DNA of 64,000 nt from Variovorax brevis (GTDB taxonomy: Bacteria > Pseudomonadota > Gammaproteobacteria > Burkholderiales > Burkholderiaceae_C). The notes under the pieces were generated by a model. That model was not told where the DNA came from. It saw nothing but the letters and a program-made list of their open reading frames with translations, and made no database searches. The translations under genes and the position numbers were made by a program. Location: contig NZ_JASZYG010000001.1 in NCBI RefSeq assembly GCF_030317105.1, positions 62,001 through 126,000 on the forward strand, read 5' to 3'. Of the stretch, positions 53,601 through 62,200 are shown piece after piece (the stretch's first letter is position 1; every line of letters starts with the position of its first letter).

Positions 53601-54375
53601 CTTCAATGTTCTCGTGGTCGATGACCATCCCGCCAACCGCCTGCTGCTGCAGCGGCAACTGGGCTTCCTGGGTTTCCACTGCGAGACGGCGGAAGACGGC
53701 AAGGTGGCGCTGGAAATGTGGGAGAAGCAGCCCTTCGACATCGTCATCACCGACTGCTCCATGCCGGTGATGGATGGCTACGTGCTCACCCGCACGATCC
53801 GCAGCATCGAACGCGCGAAGCGGCTGCCGCGCTGCCCGGTGCTCAGCTGCACGGCCCACGTGCAGGAACACGAACGCCGCAAGGCGCTGGACGTGGGCAT
53901 GGACGAATGCCTGATGAAGCCGATCAGCGTCGATGGCCTGCTGGAAGCACTGCAACGCCATCTGCCCGAGGATGAGCAGGTGCACGCCCCTTCGGCGTCC
54001 GCGCCCGCAAGGAGTGCTGGCGGCCCATTCGACCTCGCCTCACTGCAGGATTTCTCCGGCGGCGACGCCAAGATCGAAGCCAGCTTTCTCGAGGCCCTGC
54101 TGCGCACCAATATCACCGACCTGGAAGAGCTCTCAGAGCTGGTGCAATCCGGCGCGGGCAAGGAAGTGGCGTCGTGCGCGCACAAGATCAAGGGCGCCGC
54201 GCGCATCGTCAAGGCGCAGGACGTGGTTCGGGATTGCGAACTGCTCGAGCAGGCCAGCGGCAACGAAGACGGTGCCGGCGTCGCGAAGGCATTTGCCGCC
54301 TTGCAACACAGCCTTGGCGAATTCAACGACGCGCTCTCCGCGCAGTTGCAGGTCTACGCGTCGCTGGCACACTAG
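50675..54375 (+). pseudogene. BvgS/EvgS-like hybrid sensor kinase with apparent frameshift
   Basis: The first frame (to 52675) encodes a signal segment, two periplasmic solute-binding domains (VTVGVVPHDFVPFDLIDL; YSTLDDFMPFVFLDHSG), a membrane helix (YVFGGGLLLCLALFAVW) and a PAS domain. After a one-base shift in a G5 run (52666-52670) the next frame continues VTKRVLHWAAPIARKKNG. It then carries the kinase (MSHEIRTPMNAVMGM), ATPase (GGTGLGLPIVQRL), receiver (TDCSMPVMDGY) and Hpt (CAHKIKGAARI) domains. Adding one G restores a protein of about 1230 aa. It could be a sequencing error, a mutation, or phase variation in the G run. Confidence 0.88.
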
Positions 54376-54429
54376 TGTCCCAGTCCTGACAGCACGCGTT
54401 CGACGGGACGCGACAAGAAGCCCCACGCC

Positions 54430-55077
54430 ATGTACCTGCCTCCGCAATTCAACGAGAAAGACCGCCACGTGGCGGTCGAACTGATGCGCGCGCATCCCTT
54501 TGCCAGTCTGATCACGACGGACGGGGAGGGCTTGCCCTACGCTACCCATCTGCCGATCGTGGTGAGCGAGGGGGAGGGCGAAGCGATGTCGCTGCTGGGC
54601 CATTGCGCCAAGCCGAATTCGCTGTGGCGCTACTTGCAGGCGCGACCGCGCGCCGTGGTGACTTTCCAGGGGCCGCATGCCTACATGTCACCCAGCGTCT
54701 ACGCCGACCTGGCGCGCGTGCCGACCTGGAACTACCTTGCTGTGCATTGCACGGTGGAGGCGCGTCTCATTGAAACGCCCGAGGAAAAAGACGGGCTGCT
54801 CAAGCGCCTGATCATGGACCACGAGCCGGCCTACGCCCGGCAGTGGCAAGACTTGGGCGAGGAATTCCAGCTCAAGATGCTGGCCGGCATCGTCGGTTTC
54901 GAGCTGCGTGTCACGGCATGGCAATGCAAGATCAAGCTCAACCAGCATCGCCGCGAGGCGCATGCCGCCATGCATGCGCGCTACGAAGCCGGCACGCCCG
55001 ACGAGCAGGCCCTTGCCGCGTGGATGCGCCGACTGGGCATGGTGGCCGATCCCGCGGCGGCGGTGGAGGGCGGCTGA
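54430..55077 (+). CDS. PaiB-family FMN-binding protein
   Basis: The product is 215 aa. It begins MYLPPQFNEKDRHVAVELMR and contains ASLITTDGEGLPYATHLPIV, a PHAYMSPSVYAD motif, VPTWNYLAVH and a C-terminal KIKLNQHR segment, all typical of PaiB, described as a negative regulator of sporulation and protease genes in Bacillus with a split-barrel flavin fold. In proteobacteria its role is not clear. A small membrane-protein gene begins two bases behind its stop. Confidence 0.88.
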   Translation: MYLPPQFNEKDRHVAVELMRAHPFASLITTDGEGLPYATHLPIVVSEGEGEAMSLLGHCAKPNSLWRYLQARPRAVVTFQGPHAYMSPSVYADLARVPTWNYLAVHCTVEARLIETPEEKDGLLKRLIMDHEPAYARQWQDLGEEFQLKMLAGIVGFELRVTAWQCKIKLNQHRREAHAAMHARYEAGTPDEQALAAWMRRLGMVADPAAAVEGG

Positions 55078-55078
55078 C

Positions 55079-55309
55079 ATGCGCGCACTCGGTCTCGTCG
55101 GCTTGCTGATCGCGCTGGCCATCGTCGGCGTGACGATCAAGAAGCAAATGGGCGCCGCTGCGCCGACCGCGCTTTCCTCGCAGCCGGCTGGCGGCGGGGC
55201 GGCGACGATATCGGCCGGGGCCGCACCGGCCCAGCAGGTTCAGCAGTTCAAGCAGTCGCTCGACGCGGCCATGCAGCAGCCGCGCAGCCTGCCCGACGAC
55301 GCCAGGTGA
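55079..55309 (+). CDS. 76-aa single-pass membrane protein
   Basis: One N-terminal hydrophobic helix (LGLVGLLIALAIVGVTI) is followed by an Ala/Gly/Gln-rich tail. It begins two bases after the PaiB stop and its TGA overlaps the GTG start of tadA, so it lies within an operon. Function unknown. Confidence 0.65.
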   Translation: MRALGLVGLLIALAIVGVTIKKQMGAAAPTALSSQPAGGGAATISAGAAPAQQVQQFKQSLDAAMQQPRSLPDDAR

Positions 55310-56391
55310 CGGACGACGCGCACTGGATGGCGCTTGCGCTTTCGCAGGCGCGAGCCGCCCGGGAAGCCGGTGAAGTCCCCGTCGGCGCCGTCGTCGTGAA
55401 GGACGGGGCCGTGGTTGCCGTCGGGCGCAACGCCCCCGTCTGGCAGCGCGATCCGACGGCGCACGCCGAGATCAATGCGCTGCGCGCGGCGGCGGCCGCG
55501 CTGGGCAACTACCGGCTGGATGGCTGCGAACTCTTCGTCACGCTCGAACCCTGCGCGATGTGTGCCGGGGCGATGCTGCACGCGCGACTGGCCCGCGTCG
55601 TCTTCGGCGCGGCAGACCCCAAGACAGGGGCGGCGGGCTCGGTCGTCGACCTGTTCGCTTCCGCGCAACTCAATCACCAGACGGTGGTGCAGGGCGGCGT
55701 GATGGAAGAAAGCTGCGCCGAAGAGTTGCAGGCTTTTTTCCGCGACCGTCGGGAGCAGGCCCGCGCCCAGGCGCAACCGCTGCGCGACGATGCGCTGCGA
55801 ACGCCCGAGAGCCGCTTCGACGGACTGGCCGGCGACATGGGCGCGCATGTCTATATCAGCTATCTCCCCCGCCTCAACGGCTGGCGCATGCACTACATGG
55901 ATCGCGGTGATGGCGGGGAAACCGCCTGCCTGTGCCTGCACGGCGCCGGTGACTGGAACTTCGCCCATCGCCACGTGGTGGACGCATTGGCACAGGCGGG
56001 ATGCGCGCGCGTGCTGGCGCCGGATCTCATCGGCTTTGGAAGAAGCGACAAGCCCAAGCGCGAGTCCGTTCACACCCTGGAATGGCATCGCGATGTGCTG
56101 CTGGAGTGGGTGGACCGGCTGGCCCTGAAGAAGGTGGTGCTCGTCACCAGTTCCAGCATGCAGGCGCTGGCCGATGCGCTGGTCAACGCCGCTCCCGCGA
56201 TTTTTGCGGCCGCCATCCCCGCAACGGGCGAGCGGAAGAAGACACTCGATGACGCCTGGCGCGCACCCTTTCCCGATCGCGGATTCGAAGCCGCCCTGCG
56301 GGCCTTTGGCGGACGGGGCAAGGCGCGCGACATCCCGCCCGGGGAAGCGCAGGCGATTGCGCGCGCCGCGATGGGATACTTGGCGGCGTGA
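55306..56391 (+). CDS. tadA: tRNA adenosine deaminase TadA fused to alpha/beta hydrolase-like domain
   Basis: The product is 361 aa; start GTG at 55306 overlapping the upstream stop. Residues 1-150 are TadA: HAEINAL with the catalytic Glu and first zinc ligand, and PCAMCAGAM with the two Cys ligands. It deaminates A34 of tRNA-Arg(ACG) to inosine. Residues about 185-361 are alpha/beta hydrolase-like (CLHGAGDWNF, LAPDLIGFGRSDKPK). The nucleophile elbow is replaced by VTSSSMQAL and no late catalytic His is evident, so this part is probably not a working hydrolase. The LD-carboxypeptidase gene overlaps its stop (GTGA). Confidence 0.9.
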   Translation: MTDDAHWMALALSQARAAREAGEVPVGAVVVKDGAVVAVGRNAPVWQRDPTAHAEINALRAAAAALGNYRLDGCELFVTLEPCAMCAGAMLHARLARVVFGAADPKTGAAGSVVDLFASAQLNHQTVVQGGVMEESCAEELQAFFRDRREQARAQAQPLRDDALRTPESRFDGLAGDMGAHVYISYLPRLNGWRMHYMDRGDGGETACLCLHGAGDWNFAHRHVVDALAQAGCARVLAPDLIGFGRSDKPKRESVHTLEWHRDVLLEWVDRLALKKVVLVTSSSMQALADALVNAAPAIFAAAIPATGERKKTLDDAWRAPFPDRGFEAALRAFGGRGKARDIPPGEAQAIARAAMGYLAA

Positions 56392-57335
56392 CCAAGCACA
56401 TCTATATCTACTCCCCCTCCAGCGCCGTGCGCGACAAAGCCGCCTTCAAACGCGGTGTCGCGCGCCTCAAGTCATTGGGCCACGAGGTCGAAATCGACGA
56501 GGCCGCGCTCACGAGCCACCAGCGTTTTGCCGGCGACGACGCCACCCGCATCGCAGCCATTGGCCGCGCTGCAGCCAGCGGCGCAGACATCGCAATGATC
56601 TCGCGCGGCGGCTACGGGCTGACGCGCATCCTGGACGCCATCCCGTGCAAGGCGGTGGCCAAGGCCATAGACAAGGGCACGGAGTTCGTCGGCCTCAGCG
56701 ACTTCACCGCGCTTCAGTGCGCGCTGTTTGCCAAGACCGAAGCCGTCACCTGGGCCGGCCCCGCGGTGGGCGAAGACTTCGGCGCCGAGTCCGGGTCGGA
56801 CGACATCATGGAAGCCTGCTTCGACGATCTCCTGAGCGGGCAGGGCGAGGGAACCGGCTGGCGCGCGCCGGCGCGTGACGCGGACTACATGTCAACGGTG
56901 CGCAGCATCCACGGCGCAACGCTTTGGGGCGGCAACCTCTGCGTGCTGGTCAGCCTGCTGGGCACGCCGTACTTTCCGTCCATCGACAAGGGCGTGCTCT
57001 TCCTGGAAGACGTGAACGAGCACCCTTATCGCGTCGAACGCATGCTTGACCAGCTGCGCCACGCCGGCGTGCTGGCACGCCAGAAGGCCATCGTGCTGGG
57101 CCAGTTCACCGGAATCAAGAAGGTGCCGCACGACCGCGGCTTCGGCATGACGGGTGTCGTGGACCGTCTGCGCACCCTGGTGAAAACGCCTGTGCTGACC
57201 GGCCTGCCGTTCGGTCACGTCCAGACCAAGGTGCTGCTGCCCTTTGGCGCGCACGTGGAACTGGCGGCCGACGGCCGCGACGTGTTCATGGTGTGGGGAC
57301 ATCGCCATCACGCCCATGACCACCATCATCACTGA
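56388..57335 (+). CDS. ldcA: LD-carboxypeptidase (peptidase S66, LdcA-like)
   Basis: The product is 315 aa from a GTG at 56388. It shows the S66 features MISRGGYGLTRIL, the nucleophile segment FVGLSDFTALQ, the Glu region LFLEDVNEHPYRVERML and the late His in LPFGHVQTKVLLPFG. The family trims the terminal D-Ala from murein tetrapeptides in peptidoglycan recycling. The C-terminus is unusual: a His-rich tail (HRHHAHDHHHH) that could bind metal. It is translationally coupled to tadA. Confidence 0.88.
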   Translation: MTKHIYIYSPSSAVRDKAAFKRGVARLKSLGHEVEIDEAALTSHQRFAGDDATRIAAIGRAAASGADIAMISRGGYGLTRILDAIPCKAVAKAIDKGTEFVGLSDFTALQCALFAKTEAVTWAGPAVGEDFGAESGSDDIMEACFDDLLSGQGEGTGWRAPARDADYMSTVRSIHGATLWGGNLCVLVSLLGTPYFPSIDKGVLFLEDVNEHPYRVERMLDQLRHAGVLARQKAIVLGQFTGIKKVPHDRGFGMTGVVDRLRTLVKTPVLTGLPFGHVQTKVLLPFGAHVELAADGRDVFMVWGHRHHAHDHHHH

Positions 57336-57381
57336 GCAGGCAGGGCGGGGCGGCGCGCTGCGCCAAGGGAAGGGGAGGCGC

Positions 57382-57714
57382 TCAGGCTCCCGAGCGGCGG
57401 TGGTCGCGCGGGCCCATGGACTGGGGCAGGCGCCCCTTGAACATGCTGTTAATCTGCTTCATCTGGCGGCGGGCGGCGCCTTCGCCGTCGAAGTCGCTCA
57501 GGGCGGTCATCACGTCCTGGCGCAAATACCAGAGGGCTTCCAGGTCGTCCGCAAACTGGACTCGCTGCGCCACGCGTTGAACCGTGCGGCCGCTGTGCAG
57601 TTGCAGCATGGCGAGCATGGCATTGCGAATTCGCCCCGCATGGCGGTCTTCCAGCCGGCGAATGCCAATGGCGGGCATGGGCAGGAATCGAAGGAAGCTA
57701 CGCAGTGACACCAT
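57382..57714 (-). CDS. hypothetical protein, 110 aa
   Basis: This is a soluble basic helical protein (RIRNAMLAMLQLHSGRTVQR, DDLEALWYLRQDVMTALSDF). The frame and codon use look native to the chromosome. No family recognised. It is convergent with ldcA. Confidence 0.6.
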   Translation of the reverse strand: MVSLRSFLRFLPMPAIGIRRLEDRHAGRIRNAMLAMLQLHSGRTVQRVAQRVQFADDLEALWYLRQDVMTALSDFDGEGAARRQMKQINSMFKGRLPQSMGPRDHRRSGA

Positions 57715-58049
57715 GGTTCGAGAAGCGGCCGTAGATGAGGTTTGTTGCGGTCAAAGATTAAGTGGATGCAAGCGGGCACACAATATAGGAAACATTTAAT
57801 CTTGTTTAAAAACAACATACTTCACACAAATGCTCATGGTCTTTGGAGTGAAGTGATACCTTGGTGCTACTTTTTCCGGGACGCGTATGAATATTTTTGA
57901 TAACTATGTTTTCTCAAACGTATTTGTTGTGTCAAATCGAACGACAGCGTGATTCCCGCGGCATTTGGACGAGATTGCAGCGATCGCCATCGCTTTCGCG
58001 TCCATTTGCCATAATCGGATCGCGACTGGTCAAGAACCTACAGAAATAA
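57715..58049. promoter_or_regulatory. AT-rich intergenic region before the cyclase-FHA gene
   Basis: This 335-bp gene-free stretch is markedly AT-rich for this genome (e.g. TTTAATCTTGTTTAAAAACA near 57795), so it probably holds divergent promoters. I see no other structure. Confidence 0.4.
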
Positions 58050-58997
58050 ATGGGCGCTCAAACCACGGTTGTCTTTGCAGATCTGACGGGCAGTACGCGG
58101 GTCTTCGAGGCCATGGGAAACGCGCGCGCCACGGAAACCGTCACGCGCCTGATCCAGTGGATCGGCGGCGTCTGCGAAGCGCACGGCGGGCGTGTCGTCA
58201 AATCGCTGGGCGATGGCGCCTTTGCGGTATTTGCCAATGGCGAAGCGGCCACCACCGCCGTTCTTGAACTCCAGCGCAACCATCAAAAACGCCTGCAGGC
58301 CTGGCCCGCACCCCTGCGCATGGACCTGCAGATCGGCGTGGCCAGCGGCGAAGTCGTCGAAGTGGATGGCGACTGCTACGGCGACGCGGTCAACCTTGCG
58401 TCGCGCCTGAGCGACCTGGCCGGCCCCGGCCAGATCTGGGCCACCGAAACCGTCGTCGACCAACTCGACAACATCGAGGTGCGCCACCGCAACCTCGGTC
58501 CCATCAACATTCGCGGCAAGAACGAGATGCCCGTCGTCTACCGCATCGACTGGCAGGACGACGTGTCGGACTTCCTCACGATGCCGGCGACCCTTGTGCC
58601 ACCGCTGCGCCAGGCGGACTCCACCTTCGGGCAGATCGAGTTGGCCTGGCTGGATGTGCGCTCGCTGTTCAAGGCCACGGAGTTGCCGATTCACCTGGGT
58701 CGTGTCGACGACGCCCAGTTCGTGGTGAACGACCCGCGCGTCTCGCGCCTGCACGCGCGCATCGAGGCCCGCAAGGGCAGTTGCGTGCTGGTGGACGTCA
58801 GTACCTACGGCACATGGGTGCGTTTTCATGGCACGGCCGGCGCCAGTGGCGAGATTGCCTTGCGGCGCGACGAATGCGTGCTGCACGGCAGCGGTGAAAT
58901 CGGCCTGGGCGCACCGCTGAGCGACTTCAGCGCGCCCACAATTTCCTTCAACACCACCGGCGGCAATTTGCTTCTTGCGCGACGCGATTCGCGCTGA
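58050..58997 (+). CDS. class III nucleotide cyclase with C-terminal FHA domain
   Basis: The product is 315 aa. The cyclase domain is at residues 1-170 (VVFADLTGSTRVFEAMG with the metal-binding Asp, VKSLGDGAFAVF with the second, and GDAVNLASRLSDLAGPGQ). The FHA domain is at about 200-290 (IHLGRVDDAQFVVND, RVSRLHARIEAR, STYGTWVRF), which binds phosphothreonine peptides. This suggests that cAMP or cGMP synthesis is tied to Ser/Thr phosphorylation. It stands alone and is the second class III cyclase of the window. Confidence 0.88.
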   Translation: MGAQTTVVFADLTGSTRVFEAMGNARATETVTRLIQWIGGVCEAHGGRVVKSLGDGAFAVFANGEAATTAVLELQRNHQKRLQAWPAPLRMDLQIGVASGEVVEVDGDCYGDAVNLASRLSDLAGPGQIWATETVVDQLDNIEVRHRNLGPINIRGKNEMPVVYRIDWQDDVSDFLTMPATLVPPLRQADSTFGQIELAWLDVRSLFKATELPIHLGRVDDAQFVVNDPRVSRLHARIEARKGSCVLVDVSTYGTWVRFHGTAGASGEIALRRDECVLHGSGEIGLGAPLSDFSAPTISFNTTGGNLLLARRDSR

Positions 58998-59282
58998 TCT
59001 CGCAACACCCGGGTGCCAAAACGTAGGGCGCCCGCGACATCCCCATCTCCCTGAAGCCTGAATCCGGGCGACGCAACTGCACTGAAAACGTGCATGGCAT
59101 GTCGACTATCAGGCGCTCGTGGCGCATTCGCGCAGTATTCTGTGCCGCGCCGTTGACCTTTGTTTCAAATTTGCACCACACAGAGGGCGCAAGCAAGACA
59201 ACATTGGGAAACATATTTCTGAATGAGACTGCCGGCCCGCGAAGTGGTCTGCGTCGACTACGCAGAAGAAGGGCGTCTGACT

Positions 59283-62200
59283 ATGGGGATCCTCGCGGCA
59301 CTCATTGACGGAATCGGCAGGCTGGGAGGAGTGGCCTTCGACAAGCCCGCGCCGTCCAGCCGCGATGCCTTCAAGCCCCAACGACAGGCGATGGCGCTCG
59401 AGCCGCGCATCATGTTCGACGGTGCCGCCGCCAGCGCGGCCGACCAGCACCACAACAACGATCCGGCCCAGGCGGCCGACTCCGCAGCTGAACATCCGGC
59501 AACGCCGCCGCGTGCAGTCGGGGAGCCCGCTGCCGCAACGGCAGCGCCCGCACCCGCGCCGGCTCACACTTTGCTGGTGGTCGACAGCCGCATCGAGCAA
59601 TCGCAATCGCTGACGGCCACACCGCCGGCCGGCGTTTCCGTGCTCGTGGTCAAGCCGGGGGAAGACGGCCTCGCGGCCATCTCGGCGGCGCTCAAGCAAT
59701 TGGGCCAGGTCGATTCCATCCAGATCCTGTCGCATGGCGCGGCGGGTCAATTCACCTTGGGCAGCCAGACGGTGTCGAGCGACAACGTGGATCAGCTGGC
59801 GCCCGTGCTGGAGAGCTGGCACGTCTCGCTGAAACCGGGCGCCGACATCCAGCTCTACGGCTGCGACGTCGGCGCCGGGCCCACGGGCCAGATCCTGGTC
59901 AACGAGCTGGCGCACTGGACCGGGGCCGACGTGGCCGCGTCCCGCGATGCCACGGGCAGCGCTTCCGCGGGCGGCAACTGGACGCTGGAAACCAGCGTCG
60001 GCGTGATCGACAAGCCGATCGCCCTGAGCGCCGGCACCCTCGCCAGCTTCGATGGCCTGCTGGACAATGCCAGCCCGACGGTGACCTTGTCCTCGGCAGG
60101 CACAGACGTCTTGCTGGGCGGCCAGTTCAGCTTCACCGCGAGCTTCACCAATCCGTCCTCGCAGGTCGGCTTCGCGCCTTTCATCGACGTGTTCCTTCCG
60201 GCGACCGGCAAGGACGGCGACGACGGCGCGACCTTCGTTTCGGCAACCTACCTCGGCCAGGCGATCAAGACCTACACGGTGACCTTCGACGCGAACGGCG
60301 ACGCCACCCATCCGCTGGCCAAGGACATCACCGGCGCGGCGGTGGTCCTGCACGCGGCGAACTTCGGCATGCGGGCGGGCGACCAGTTGATCGTGTTGCA
60401 GCTGCCCAATGCGAGCATCACGCAGGGCCAGCCGAGCGTCGACATCGTCGTCACGGGACGGCTTAGCAACCTGGCGGACACCACGGCATCGGATCCGGCG
60501 CCGGACCTGCTGATCAGGGCGCGGGGCGGCTTCCAGTTCGGCAACGAGTCGGCAGACGACCCGACCCTCGACCCGACGCTTATCGAGGCCGGCACGCACA
60601 ACTTCAACATCCATCCCACCGTTGTCAGCCTCTCGCAGTCGGTGCCGATGACCGACGGTCAGACGGTGACCGGGCCAAACTATCCGCACACCATCAACGT
60701 CACGGCGAGCGCAGCCGCCGGCCAGACCGTGACCGATGTGGTCATCAGCCAGGACGTGCCCAACAACATCCTGGTCACGGGCATCGCACCCGGGGCGGGT
60801 GGTGTGCTGAGTTCGATCACGACCTCGACGGGCGCGGTGCTCACGGCGCCCGGCGACATCCAGGCCGCGTTCACGGCCGGCGACTACATCACCAACTACA
60901 CGATCACCTATGCCACGCTGACCGGCACGGCCGTCAGCACCGTCACCTTTTACGTGCCCGAGGTCGATGCGAACGGCGTGCCGGTGATCGACCCCGTCAG
61001 TGGCGCACCCGTGACCATCACGGTGGCGCCGCCGGAAGCCAGTGCCAGCTGGACGCCGCTCGATCCGCGCGATGTCGCGTCCGGCACCATCACGGCCAGC
61101 GGCACCGGTGGGTCAGCGAGCTTCACCGCGCAGCCCCTCGCGCTCTACAAGGAGGCCGTGGTCACGACCAATGTCGGCAGCCCCGCGCCGACGCCGGGTG
61201 ACACGCTCACCTACACGATCCAGGTCAACATGTCGGACTACTTCGCCTTCGGCGAAAACGTGCTGACGGAGGGCGGCTTCACCGGCGTCGACGAATTGAG
61301 CGACGGCCAGACCTTCGTTGCCGGCAGCGGCGTGCTCAGCTACACGGTGGGCGGTGTCACCAAGACCGCCGCGATGGTGTCCACGGTCACGCCCCACCCG
61401 GACGGCACGACCACGCTGACGCTGGACATCGGCCAAACGCTGCGCAACGCCGGCGAGACCTCCGGCGCACTGGCCGGCGACCTGGCCTTCGATCCGGTGC
61501 GCGATGGCGCCACCACGATGACGATCACCTACAGGACCATCATCGGCCAGAACATCACCGTGCCGAACCCCGACCCGATCAACGAGGGGGACTCCGTCGG
61601 CAACAACGCCACGATTTCGGCGACCTTGCTGGAAGACCGCGTCAACCTCACGGGCGGCTCGGCAACCGACAGCGACACCACCGGCACCGAAGTCACGCCG
61701 AGCAGGGTCGACATCGAGATCGTGGACGTGAACGGAAGCCTGCCGCCAGGCACAGTGGAGCTGCACCCCGGCGACATCGTCACCTTCCAGATCAGCTACG
61801 ACCTGGTCACGGGCGACTACGAGCAGTTCATCCTGACGGGCTACCTGCCGCTGCCCCTGTTCGACCTGTCCGCCGTGACCTGGGCCGGCGGCACCGGCGT
61901 GGGCCAATATGTGCTCGGGCCCGGCCATACGAGCCCGGACACGCTCTCAAGCGTGACGAACGGCGCGGGCAACTCGATCGTGTTCGACTTCGGCGACAAC
62001 GACAACCCCGGCGTGAACGGCTCGCGCATCGAAGTGCGCTTCACGCTGAAGGTCAGCGACACGCCCTTCGGCGACCAGCGCTCGGTGACCGCGCAGGCGC
62101 AGTCGGACCAGTTGACGACCATCGACCAGACGCACCTGCTCTCGCAGGACGCGGTGGTGATCCAGTCCGTGGCCGAGCCGGTGCTGGGCATCTCGCACGG

